Assembly: GCA_018432315.1 (NCBI GenBank)
Contig: JAHDLB010000002.1
Location: 186,001-250,000, forward strand
Source: Anaerolineae bacterium
GTDB taxonomy: Bacteria > Chloroflexota > Anaerolineae > Aggregatilineales > Aggregatilineaceae
Length of the DNA: 64,000 nucleotides
Direction of reading: 5' to 3'
Shown here piece by piece: positions 9,783 to 18,243 of this stretch. The position numbers and the translations under genes were made by a program. The notes below the pieces were generated by a model. It had not been told where the DNA came from and did no database searches. It saw nothing but the letters and a program-made list of their open reading frames with translations. Each line of letters begins with the position of its first letter. Within the stretch, counting starts at the first letter, position 1.

Positions 9783-10988
9783 TTAGAAGCTCTGGAAGTC
9801 CCACGGGTTGGCCGGCGCGCCGCCCGGCCCGCGGATCTCGAAGTGCAGGTGCGGCCCGCTCGACCGGCCCGAATTGCCGCTGACGGCGATGTTCTGCCCG
9901 GCGGTGACCGTCTGGCCGCAGCTCACGAAGTCGCCGTTGAGGTGGCCGTAGACGCTCAGCGTGCCGCCGTGCGCGATGACCACCGTATAGCCGTAGCCCC
10001 ACGTGCTCCAGCCCTTGAAGATCACCGTGCCGCCGCCCGCCGCGAAGACCGGCGTGCCGGGGGGCACGGCCAGGTCGATCCCACCGTGCGTCCAGTTGAA
10101 GTCCTGCGTGATGCGGTAGTTGGCGTAGATGGGCGCGGACACCGGCGGTGACCCGCCGACGACCGCCTGCTCGCCGCACGAGCCCGGATCGCCGACCGCG
10201 AACGAGGCGCGCGTCGCGCCGGGGTTCACGCCGGTCCCGACCGGGTTGCTGCCGTCGGTGCTGGTGATCACGATGCCGGGGTCCCAGTAGATCGGCTCGG
10301 TGGAGCCGGTGCCGCCCGGCACGACCACGCGCAGCCCTTCGGGCAGCGTCACGTTGGGCGTGGCCCCGAACAGGTTGTTGTATTCCGAATCGATGATCGC
10401 GTAGGGATCGACGTCGTACATCTCGGCGAGCGACGCGATCGACGTCGGCTCGTCGACCTGGTGATAGACCCCGTCCACCGGCAGGATCGTCATTTCCATG
10501 CCGATGCGCATCGCGTTGACGTAAAACCGGTCGTTGGACCAGATCAGCGTGGATTCCTGCAGGCCGAACTGCTGGGCGATGGAGCCGAGCGTGTCGTCCG
10601 GCTTGACGCGGTAGGTGATGATCTCGCTGCGCGACCGGGCGGGCAGGATGGTGAGCGGGTCGATGGCGCGGTAGACCGCACCGGCCCCCGGCGCGTTCAC
10701 GACCGGCGCGTCGAGCGCGGCAGCGATGGCGTCGGGATCGGCGGTGGGGCGGACCCAGTCGACCGGGGGTTTCTGTTGGGCCGGGAGCGCGGTGGGCAGC
10801 GGCGTGGGGTAATCGACATCCGCAATCCCCAGCGGCATCGCGGGCGGCGCATCCGGCCCGCGTGGCGGGGTCGGGTCCGCTTCGTCGCGGTCGAACACGA
10901 TGCGACCGGCGATCAACACGACCGCGAGCGCCGCTACCAGCATGGCGCCGGACAGCGCCCGCTGGAGCCAGCGTCCATTGTCGAACAT
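9783..10988 (-). CDS. LysM-domain M23 (LytM-type) peptidoglycan endopeptidase
   Basis: 401 residues. An N-terminal membrane helix or uncleaved signal (residues ~10-30) is followed by a Pro-rich spacer, a LysM domain (around YRVKPDDTLGSIAQQFGL) with a second LysM-like segment (VDEPTSIASLAEMYDV), then a C-terminal M23 metallopeptidase domain. The zinc ligands are visible: H and D of HGGID near residue 300 and the HLH motif near 379. M23 enzymes cut peptide cross-links in peptidoglycan, and LysM anchors them to the wall, so this is probably a cell-wall remodelling enzyme on the outer face of the membrane. GGAG lies eight bases before the ATG. It shares its direction with the glycosyltransferase upstream (97-base gap). 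Confidence 0.88.
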   Translation of the reverse strand: MFDNGRWLQRALSGAMLVAALAVVLIAGRIVFDRDEADPTPPRGPDAPPAMPLGIADVDYPTPLPTALPAQQKPPVDWVRPTADPDAIAAALDAPVVNAPGAGAVYRAIDPLTILPARSRSEIITYRVKPDDTLGSIAQQFGLQESTLIWSNDRFYVNAMRIGMEMTILPVDGVYHQVDEPTSIASLAEMYDVDPYAIIDSEYNNLFGATPNVTLPEGLRVVVPGGTGSTEPIYWDPGIVITSTDGSNPVGTGVNPGATRASFAVGDPGSCGEQAVVGGSPPVSAPIYANYRITQDFNWTHGGIDLAVPPGTPVFAAGGGTVIFKGWSTWGYGYTVVIAHGGTLSVYGHLNGDFVSCGQTVTAGQNIAVSGNSGRSSGPHLHFEIRGPGGAPANPWDFQSF

Positions 10989-11085
10989 ACCAGTACTCCT
11001 TCACCCCCCACGATCGATCAGTCTACCAGTAAAACGCCGTGCGAATACTACCCCGCGCCCGGTGAGAGCGCAAAAGTCGCCGCCC

Positions 11086-13698
11086 TTACCGCACGCGCAC
11101 CGTCCCCAGCCGCAGGCGACCGTCCGGCTGCGGGCTGCCGTCGACCAGCGGCGTCAGGCGGTCGCCGGTCTGCCACGTGTACACGCCCAGCCAGACGGTG
11201 TACGTCCCCGGCGGCAGATCGCCGGGCAGCGCCAGCGCGACCGCGTCCGCCATCCGGTCGCCGGCGCGCCATGCTCCGGTCGGGTACGTCCCGCCGAGCA
11301 GGTGATCCGCCTGGGCGAGCGGCGGCGCGTCGTCCTCAGCGCTCAGGTGTACGAACAGCGAATAATCGACCGGCGGGCGGGCCAGCGTCTCCCACGCGAT
11401 ATCAAGCGCCAGCGTCTGGCCGGGCGCGGCCTCCCACGTCTCCCCAACCGGCAGCGGCGCGCCGTCCAGCGCCACGTCCAGCCCGGCCACGGCAAAGACC
11501 TCGCCGAAGTGCAGCGGCCAGGGCGGCGGCGCGCCGGGCGCGATCTCGGCGGGCGGGAGCGGGTAGCGCAGGTCCGGCGCGCGCGCGACGCGCAGCCCGC
11601 TGTCGGCGTCCGGCCCGGTCACCGGGACGCGCTCGTTTTCCAGCAGGCGGTACAGCCCGGCAACCAGCGTATAGCGCCCGTGGGCCAGCTCGTCCGGCAC
11701 GACGAACCAGTGATGCGTGGCGACGACCTCGCCCGGCTCCCAGATGCGCGAGCGGTACATGCCGCTGTAGGGGAAGTCGTGCGCCCCGCCGATCGAGTTC
11801 CCCGCGTCGTCCCACACCTGGGCGAACACCTCGTAATCCTCGCCGGGGCGGTCGCCGATGGCCTGCCAGAACAGCGTGACCGTCGTGACCGCGCCGGGCG
11901 TCAGGTCCGGGTCGGGCAGCGTGTAGCCGCGCAGACGGATCTCGTCCGCGCCGAAGACGGCGTCGAGCGGGGTGTCGATGGCCGGGCGCGGGGCGAACCA
12001 GTCGCGCGGGGTCGGCCCGGCGTAGAGCGTCCCGACCGGCGTGTCGCTGCGGTCGATTACCGTTTCCGGCGCTGCCGCCGCGATGAACGCGTCCAGCGCG
12101 CCCACCTGCGCCGCCGTCAGCGGGGGCAGCAGCAGCGCCTCGTCGCCCGCCAGCAGCACCCACAGCCGCCGGTCGAACTGGGCGGTGCGGGCGTCGTGCC
12201 GGGCGCGGTATGGGTCGGCGGCGATCACCACGGCCAGCTCGCCCGGCAGCGCCGGGACGTGCAGCATCCCGTCCGCGTCGATGGCGCTGCGCCGCTGGCG
12301 AAAGACGTCCGACAGCAGGAACGCGACGTTCGAGCGCTCGTACTCGCCGTAAGGCAGCAGGTAGGCGCGCTCCGGCTGGGCCAGGATGGCGCGGCTCAGG
12401 TCGACGTCGATCTGCTCGTGCCGCCAGCCGGTTTCGGGATCGGCATACTGCGCCGGGATGAACTCGTCCAGGTAGCGGACCAGCCCGATCGCGGACGGCA
12501 CGATCGCGGCGGCCAGCAGACCCGCCGCCAGCGCCCGCCGCCCGCCGGCGCTCGCCAGGCGCGCGTCGAGCGCGTCCCACAGGATCGCCAGCCCGGCGCC
12601 GGACAGGATGAACGCGAACGGCAGCACGCCCATCTGGTGCAGCGCGTGAATCTCGACGACCGCCCCGCTAATCAAATCGGTGACCAGCAGGACCGGGATC
12701 GCCAGGAACGGCCACGCGAAGGCGATCCGGCGCGGCCAGCGGACCAGCGCGCCGATGCTCACCGCCAGCCCGACGAAGAACAGCGGGGCCAACATCGGCT
12801 GGTCGATGACCGTGTATGGCCCGTCCCAGCGGATGCCGAACGCGGCCAGTGTCAGGCCGATCTTCTTGACCAGCACGGCGATCAGGCCGCCCTCGCCGCT
12901 GGTGTCGTATTTCCAGATCCAGCCGCCGGTAGCAGCGGTGCCCGCGTCGGCGCGCGAGGTGAACGCTTCGGGCGTGGCGACGAACAGGATCAGCGCGGGC
13001 AGCGTCAGGACGAACGAGACGCCCGCCATCACCAGCCAGCCGCGCCATTCGGCCCGCAGGCGGTCGCGCTCCGCCCAGGCCGCGTGACCGATCCACAGCG
13101 CCAGCACGACCGGCAGCAGGCGCGCGGGCAGGTAGATGTACTGCGCCAGGGCCAGCGCCGCCCCGGCCAGCGCCCAGCGACCCCAGCCGCCGCGCCGCCA
13201 CGCCCAGGCCGTCAGCCAGACGAGCAGCGCCACCGCCGCCATGAACGGCGGGGATTCCATCCCCAGGCGGCTGAGATAGCTCGCGTGGAGGCTCACCGCC
13301 GCCGACAGCGCGGCCAGCAGGCTCGCCCGGCGGCGGGACGCGTCCGGCCAGCCGTCGAGCAGCCACCACGTCGCGGGGACCAGCAGCGCGATCAGCAGCA
13401 GACCCGATCCGGCGGTCATCAGGCGCGAGGGCAGAAAGCTCACTTCGCCGGTCAGCTCGATCAGGATGCCGACGACGTACACGACCGGGAACTCCGGCGA
13501 ATACAGCTCGCGCACGTAGAACGGGCGCACGCCGCGATCGAGCCAGTCCAGCGCGTTGATGCCCACCCAGGCGACGTCGCCGTGCCCGCCGACCGGCGCT
13601 TCGGTCAGGTCCACCAGGCGGAAGACTGCGCCCAGCGCCACGATGGCGGCCAGCGCGAAGAGAGTCCACAATGTCGAAGTTCGGGTGAGTTTTGGCAT
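11086..13698 (-). CDS. GT39-like integral membrane glycosyltransferase with C-terminal beta-rich domain
   Basis: About 870 residues. The first half has roughly ten hydrophobic helices and fits the GT-C fold (ArnT/PMT-like), with an early periplasmic acidic motif in GGHGDVAW where these enzymes keep a catalytic Asp. GT-C enzymes take sugars from polyprenyl-phosphate donors and act on the outer face of the membrane. The second half is soluble; its last ~330 residues contain repeated beta-rich segments of the type LTPGAVTTVTLFWQA and also occur in the related protein at 15250-17181. I chose M20 of the longer frame (MPKLTRTST) because the preceding residues look non-native, though the ribosome site is weak either way. 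It is divergent from the TIM-barrel gene at 13793. Acceptor and sugar are unknown. Confidence 0.75.
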   Translation of the reverse strand: MPKLTRTSTLWTLFALAAIVALGAVFRLVDLTEAPVGGHGDVAWVGINALDWLDRGVRPFYVRELYSPEFPVVYVVGILIELTGEVSFLPSRLMTAGSGLLLIALLVPATWWLLDGWPDASRRRASLLAALSAAVSLHASYLSRLGMESPPFMAAVALLVWLTAWAWRRGGWGRWALAGAALALAQYIYLPARLLPVVLALWIGHAAWAERDRLRAEWRGWLVMAGVSFVLTLPALILFVATPEAFTSRADAGTAATGGWIWKYDTSGEGGLIAVLVKKIGLTLAAFGIRWDGPYTVIDQPMLAPLFFVGLAVSIGALVRWPRRIAFAWPFLAIPVLLVTDLISGAVVEIHALHQMGVLPFAFILSGAGLAILWDALDARLASAGGRRALAAGLLAAAIVPSAIGLVRYLDEFIPAQYADPETGWRHEQIDVDLSRAILAQPERAYLLPYGEYERSNVAFLLSDVFRQRRSAIDADGMLHVPALPGELAVVIAADPYRARHDARTAQFDRRLWVLLAGDEALLLPPLTAAQVGALDAFIAAAAPETVIDRSDTPVGTLYAGPTPRDWFAPRPAIDTPLDAVFGADEIRLRGYTLPDPDLTPGAVTTVTLFWQAIGDRPGEDYEVFAQVWDDAGNSIGGAHDFPYSGMYRSRIWEPGEVVATHHWFVVPDELAHGRYTLVAGLYRLLENERVPVTGPDADSGLRVARAPDLRYPLPPAEIAPGAPPPWPLHFGEVFAVAGLDVALDGAPLPVGETWEAAPGQTLALDIAWETLARPPVDYSLFVHLSAEDDAPPLAQADHLLGGTYPTGAWRAGDRMADAVALALPGDLPPGTYTVWLGVYTWQTGDRLTPLVDGSPQPDGRLRLGTVRVR

Positions 13699-13755
13699 CC
13701 GTCCGCCCCACGTGTCCGGCTCCCAGCGGCGGGATACTACCGCGCCGGGCCCCAT

Positions 13756-13784
13756 TTAGCAATTGCCCCCGCCTGCGCTATAAT
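13756..13784 (+). promoter_or_regulatory. Promoter predicting a leaderless mRNA
   Basis: TTAGCA (13756-13761), a 17-base spacer and a perfect TATAAT (13779-13784). The ATG of the next gene is at 13793, only eight bases after the -10 box, so transcription should begin at or next to the start codon. No Shine-Dalgarno sequence is present. Confidence 0.7.
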
Positions 13785-13792
13785 CCGCCGCC

Positions 13793-15232
13793 ATGAGCGA
13801 AACGACACCTTCTTCTCCCCGTACGCCCTTCGGATTCCGGCCCCGCACGCTGACGGTGGCGCTCGTGGTGATCGCGGTCGGCGCGGCGGCGCTGGGCCTG
13901 GACCTGCGCTATCACGGGCTGGTGTACGATACCCTGTGGGGCGTGACCGGCGAGACGGCGCCCGCCCAACAGATCCTCGGCTTCGGGCAGTACCTGATGC
14001 GCTACACCCGCGCCCAGCCGGACACGCAGCCCGGCGCGCGGATGGATCACACGGACGTCAACCCCTACGGCGTCAACACGTTTCTGGAACAGGAGGTCGA
14101 GCCGGAAAAACGCGAGCGCCAGATGCAGATGATCGCCGAGGCGGGCTTCGGCTGGATTCGCCAGCAGTTCACCTGGGAAGACATCGAGATCGACGGCAAG
14201 GGCGACTTCATCGACCGGCGCAACCTGGACGTACACGGCGCGATCAGCGCGTGGGACAAGTACGATCACATCGTCGATCTGGCCGAGCAGTACGGCGTCC
14301 GCGTGATGGCGCGGCTCAGCCAGCCGCCCGCCTGGAGCCAGCCGCCGGGCACGGAGAACGCCTACACCCCGCCCGCCGACTTTCAGGATTTCGTCGATTT
14401 CGCGGTGGCCGTCGCCGAGCACTACCGGGGGCGCATCCAGTACTACCAGGTGTGGAACGAGCCGAACCTGTACCCGGAATGGGGCGACCAGACGGTCAAC
14501 GCCGAAGCCTACACCGACCTGCTGTGCCGCACCTACGACGCGCTGAAAGCGGTCGATCCGGCCATCGTGGTGATCACCGGGGCGCTGGGGCCGACGGTCG
14601 ATCTCAGCGGGCGCAACGCCTACGACCTGCTCTACCTGCAGCGCATGTACCAGGCCGGGGCGGGTCGCTGCTTCGACATCCTGAGCGTGCAGGGCTACGG
14701 CCTGTGGAGCGGCCCCACCGACCGGCGGCTGCGCCCGGTGACGATCAACTACCAGCGCCACCTGCTGATCCGCGACATGATGGTCGCCAACGGCGACGCC
14801 CACAAGCCGATCTGGATCAGCGAGGCCGGGTGGAACCCCGTCCCGAACGATCCCACCATCGCCGACCTGGAGCGCTATGGGCGCGCCACGATGGACGAGG
14901 CCGCCGCGTGGGCGCCGCTGGCCTACGAGCGCGCCCGGCAGGAATGGCCGTGGATCGGGATGATCGCGTGGTGGTATTTCAAACCGGCCAGCGACGCCAA
15001 CCAGGGGCAGAGCTGGTATTACTTCCGCATGGTGGAGCCGGACTTCACGCCCACGCCGGTCTACGAGGCGCTGAAGGCGTACATCACCGGCGAGCAGCGC
15101 GCCGATCTGCCGGCTAACCCGTTCGCCCGCGACCGCCTGCCGTGGACCATCACCGGCGCGCTTGCCGCGCTGGGCGCCGCGATCGTGCTCGTCGCCGCGA
15201 TCTACGTCCGGCTGGGCCGCCCCGCGCTGTGA
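13793..15232 (+). CDS. Membrane-anchored TIM-barrel glycoside-hydrolase-like protein
   Basis: 479 residues with one membrane helix at each end (~22-42 and ~452-472) and a clan GH-A-like barrel between. The candidate acid/base Glu is in VWNEPN (near residue 223) and the candidate nucleophile Glu in WISEAGW (near 343), each at the end of a predicted strand as in GH5/GH39-type retaining glycosidases. It should act outside the membrane on a polysaccharide or glycan. It stands between two GT39-like transferases (one divergent, one immediately downstream with only an 18-base gap), which suggests a role in making or trimming a surface glycan. The mRNA is probably leaderless. The exact GH family cannot be fixed by eye. 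Confidence 0.75.
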   Translation: MSETTPSSPRTPFGFRPRTLTVALVVIAVGAAALGLDLRYHGLVYDTLWGVTGETAPAQQILGFGQYLMRYTRAQPDTQPGARMDHTDVNPYGVNTFLEQEVEPEKRERQMQMIAEAGFGWIRQQFTWEDIEIDGKGDFIDRRNLDVHGAISAWDKYDHIVDLAEQYGVRVMARLSQPPAWSQPPGTENAYTPPADFQDFVDFAVAVAEHYRGRIQYYQVWNEPNLYPEWGDQTVNAEAYTDLLCRTYDALKAVDPAIVVITGALGPTVDLSGRNAYDLLYLQRMYQAGAGRCFDILSVQGYGLWSGPTDRRLRPVTINYQRHLLIRDMMVANGDAHKPIWISEAGWNPVPNDPTIADLERYGRATMDEAAAWAPLAYERARQEWPWIGMIAWWYFKPASDANQGQSWYYFRMVEPDFTPTPVYEALKAYITGEQRADLPANPFARDRLPWTITGALAALGAAIVLVAAIYVRLGRPAL

Positions 15233-15249
15233 CGCACCGGGATCGGGCC

Positions 15250-17181
15250 ATGCGTCCCCGCGCCCCTGTCACGCTCGCGCTGTTCGCCCTGCTGATCCTG
15301 CTCGCCTTCGGAGCGCGCGTCCACCGCCTGGGCGCTCAATCGCTGTGGAACGACGAGGGCAACAGCCTGCGCCTCGCCCAGCGATCCGCCGCCGACCTGA
15401 TCGAGTCCGCCGGGCACGACATCCACCCGCCGGGCTATTACCTGGCGCTCAAAGCCTGGATCGCCGCCGCCGGGGAGAGCGAGTTCAGCCTGCGCTTCCT
15501 CTCGGCGCTGCAAGGCGTCCTGGCCGTCGCCCTCGCCGCCGCGCTGGGGCGCATGTTGTTCGGGCGCGGCGCGGGCTGGCTCGCCGGGCTGCTGGTGGCG
15601 CTCAGCCCCTTCGCGGTGTACTACAGCCAGGAGACGCGTATGTACGCCCAGCTCGGCCTGCTGAGCGCGGCGAGCATGGCGCTGTTCGTATGCTGGCTGC
15701 GCGACAAGAGCTTTTCACCACAGAGGGCGCAGCGGACACAGAGCAATATCTTTGAAAACCTCTGTGCTCTCTTTGGTTCATCTTCTGGAATCGCGCTGGC
15801 GCTGGTCAACGCTGGCGGGCTGTACACGCAGTATTCGTTCCCCTTCACCATGCTGGCCCAGGGAGTGCTGTTCGTCCTGTGGAGCGCGCGCCAGCCGGGC
15901 CCGGATCGCCGCCGCGCCGCCCTCGCCTACGCCGCGCTGAACGGGCTCACGTTGGCGCTGTTCCTGCCGTGGCTGCCCACCGCCTGGGACCAGATCACCG
16001 GCTGGCCGCGGACCGGCGTCGATCTGGCGCTTGGCGAGCAGATTCGGGCGGTGCTGACCTGGATCACCTACGGGAACACGGCGGGCGAGGTGAACTGGCC
16101 CTGGCTCCTCGCGCCGGGGCTGCTGGCGCTGGCCGCGCTGCGGATGCGCCGGCGGGTGGTGGTGCCGCTGGTGTGGGCGCTGGTCGGCATCGCGGCGCTG
16201 TTCGCGTCCGGCGCGTACCGCGAGGCCAACCTCAAGTTCCTGCTGCCTGCCCAGATCGCCGCCGCGCTGCTGATCGGCGGGGGCGCGTGGCGGCTGTGGA
16301 CGATGGCGCGCCCGGTCCCCCGCGCGCTGGCCGCCGCCGGGCTGGCGATCGCCCTGGGCGGGCAGGTCGCCGCGCTCGACGCGCTGTACACCGATCCGGC
16401 CTACGCCCGCGACGATTACCGGGCCATCGCCGCGCGCATCGTGGCCGATCCGCGCCCCGGCGACGCGGTGATCCTCAGCGCGCCGAATCAGTGGGAGACG
16501 TTCACCTACTATTACGACGGCGACGCGCCGGTCTACCCGCTGCCGCGCGGGTTGGGCGGCGACGACGCGGCGACGCGGGCCGAAATCGAGGACATCCTGG
16601 CGCGACACGCGCGGGTTTTCGCGCTGTTCTGGGGCCAGGACGAGCGCGATCCGCGGCGCGTCGTGCAGGCCGCGCTCGACGCGGGCGCCTACCCGGTCGA
16701 ATCGCGCTGGTACGGCGACGTGCGGCTGGCGGTGTATGCCGTGCTGGGCGGCGAGCCCGGCGCGCCCCAGGTGACGACCGAGGCCCGCTTCGGCGAGCAC
16801 ATCACGCTGGCCGGCTACACGCTCAGCGCGGCGGCGGTGCGCCCCGGTGACGCGCTGGGCGTCACCCTGTTCTGGACGGCGAACGCGCCGCTCGACGCGC
16901 GCTACAAGGTGACGGTCCAGTTGTGGGGGCCGGAGGGGACGCTGATCGCGCAGCACGACGCCGAGCCGGCCAACAACCTCGCGCTGACGCCCACCTGGGC
17001 GCCCGGCGAAACCGTGATCGACCCGCACGGGCTGGCCGTTCCGGCGGGGGGCGATCCCGGCGCGTACCGGGTCGTCGTGGCCCTGTACCCGATCGACGCA
17101 CCGGGCGACCGCCTGCCGGTGATGGTGGACGGCGCGCCGGTGGGGGATGTCCTGCCGATGGCGACCGTCACGGTGGAGTGA
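15250..17181 (+). CDS. GT39-like integral membrane glycosyltransferase
   Basis: About 643 residues. The N-terminus has a membrane helix followed by the conserved periplasmic acidic motif SLWNDEGNSLRLA and HDIHPPGYY, typical of the GT39/PMT-like fold, then about nine more helices and a soluble C-terminal part (YTLSAAAVRPGDALGVTLFW) that resembles the C-terminal domain of the protein at 11086-13698. It should transfer a sugar from a lipid-phosphate donor on the outer membrane face. Residues ~155-177 (SFSPQRAQRTQ...) are encoded by a non-native inverted-repeat insert that keeps the frame. I used the ATG at 15250; a GTG at 15229 overlaps the previous stop codon (GTGA) and is a real alternative. 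Confidence 0.78.
   Translation: MRPRAPVTLALFALLILLAFGARVHRLGAQSLWNDEGNSLRLAQRSAADLIESAGHDIHPPGYYLALKAWIAAAGESEFSLRFLSALQGVLAVALAAALGRMLFGRGAGWLAGLLVALSPFAVYYSQETRMYAQLGLLSAASMALFVCWLRDKSFSPQRAQRTQSNIFENLCALFGSSSGIALALVNAGGLYTQYSFPFTMLAQGVLFVLWSARQPGPDRRRAALAYAALNGLTLALFLPWLPTAWDQITGWPRTGVDLALGEQIRAVLTWITYGNTAGEVNWPWLLAPGLLALAALRMRRRVVVPLVWALVGIAALFASGAYREANLKFLLPAQIAAALLIGGGAWRLWTMARPVPRALAAAGLAIALGGQVAALDALYTDPAYARDDYRAIAARIVADPRPGDAVILSAPNQWETFTYYYDGDAPVYPLPRGLGGDDAATRAEIEDILARHARVFALFWGQDERDPRRVVQAALDAGAYPVESRWYGDVRLAVYAVLGGEPGAPQVTTEARFGEHITLAGYTLSAAAVRPGDALGVTLFWTANAPLDARYKVTVQLWGPEGTLIAQHDAEPANNLALTPTWAPGETVIDPHGLAVPAGGDPGAYRVVVALYPIDAPGDRLPVMVDGAPVGDVLPMATVTVE
15715..15780. repeat. Small inverted-repeat element inserted in frame in the GT39 gene
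   Basis: A stretch visibly poorer in GC than its surroundings. It holds ACCACAGAGG and GGACACAGAG on the left and CCTCTGTGCTC / CTCTTTGG on the right. A perfect 7-bp arm (CACAGAG 15737-15743 with CTCTGTG 15760-15766) is flanked by imperfect outer complementarity (15718-15725 with 15769-15776). This 'CCACAGAG' motif is a known kind of dispersed intergenic repeat in bacterial genomes, here translated within a membrane protein loop. Confidence 0.65.
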
Positions 17182-17262
17182 CGCCGCGATTCTCCATTCG
17201 CCATTTTCCCCGCGAAATGTGTACAACCTTACATAACTGGGGCATCGATAGGGGAGGTTGGC

Positions 17263-18213
17263 ATGATACTGGTCACCGGGGCATCCGGCTATGTCGGGAG
17301 CAACCTTGTGCGCCGCCTGGTGGCGGCGGGCAAGCCGGTCCGCGCGATGGTTCACAGCCCGGCCAAAGCCGAGGTCCGGCTGGCCGACGTGCGCGACCGG
17401 ATCGAGATCGTGAAGGGCGACGTCACCCGGCCCGAAACGCTCGCGCCGCTGATGGACGGCGTCAGCGCGGTGGTGCATCTGGTGGCGATCGCGATCGAGC
17501 GCGGGAGCGCGACCTACGAGGCGATCAACACGCAGGGCACGATCAACGTCGTCGAGGCGGCCCAGGCCGCGGGCGTGCGGCGCTTCGTCAACATGAGCCA
17601 GAACGGGGCCGACTCGTCGCTGCCGTACCGCTTCCTGGCGAGCAAGGGCCGGGCGCAGGACGCCGTCGCCGCTTCGGGCCTGGACTGGACCGCGCTGCGC
17701 CCGTCGGTCATCTGGGGGCCGCAGGACGAGTTCGCCAACGTGCAGGCCCGGCTGATCCGCCTGACGCCGCTGGTCTTCCCGATCGTGGGCGACGGGGGAG
17801 CCAGGTTCCAGCCGGTGTGGGTCGGGGACGTGGTCGAAGCGGTGGTCCGCAGCCTGGACGATGACGGCACCATCCACCAGGAGCTGAGCCTCGGCGGGCC
17901 GGAGGTGTTGACGTATGAGGACATCGTCAAGCGGGTGCTGGCCGCGCTGGATACCCGCCGCCTGACGGTGCGCGTGCCGGTGCTGCTGCTGCGCCCGGTA
18001 GTGAGTCTGATGGCCGCGGCGCTGCCTAACCCGCCGGTGACGCCCAGCCTGTTGGACCTGCTCAAGATCGACAACACCGTCGCGCACAACGCGCTGACCG
18101 AGCGCTTCGGGATCGAGCCGCGCCCCTTCATCCCGGAGAATCTGGGCTACATGCGCGAGTTCACCGCGCTGGGATCGCTCAAGCGGCTGTTGGGCCGGTC
18201 CGGCGACGACTGA
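17263..18213 (+). CDS. NAD(P)-binding atypical short-chain dehydrogenase (NDUFA9/NmrA-like)
   Basis: 316 residues. The N-terminal Rossmann motif VTGASGYVGSNLV, the 'VKGDVTRPETL' segment and 'VVHLVAIA' mark an extended/atypical SDR of the complex-I NDUFA9-like group. The classical YxxxK pair is not clear: the region after SQNGADSS reads PYRFLASKG, so a Tyr and a Lys are present but with a different spacing. Members often bind NAD(P) and act as sugar-nucleotide or quinone-related reductases or as structural cofactor binders; no substrate can be inferred. AGGGGAGG precedes the ATG. The next gene follows after 30 bases in the same direction and may be co-transcribed. Confidence 0.8.
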   Translation: MILVTGASGYVGSNLVRRLVAAGKPVRAMVHSPAKAEVRLADVRDRIEIVKGDVTRPETLAPLMDGVSAVVHLVAIAIERGSATYEAINTQGTINVVEAAQAAGVRRFVNMSQNGADSSLPYRFLASKGRAQDAVAASGLDWTALRPSVIWGPQDEFANVQARLIRLTPLVFPIVGDGGARFQPVWVGDVVEAVVRSLDDDGTIHQELSLGGPEVLTYEDIVKRVLAALDTRRLTVRVPVLLLRPVVSLMAAALPNPPVTPSLLDLLKIDNTVAHNALTERFGIEPRPFIPENLGYMREFTALGSLKRLLGRSGDD

Positions 18214-18243
18214 CGCGCGCCCTGCAACATCACAGGAGACGAC

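Noticed and set aside
10900-15117. 1405-residue frame spanning several genes on the + strand
   Set aside because: It crosses genes with clear domains in other frames, has Arg-rich composition and no domain.
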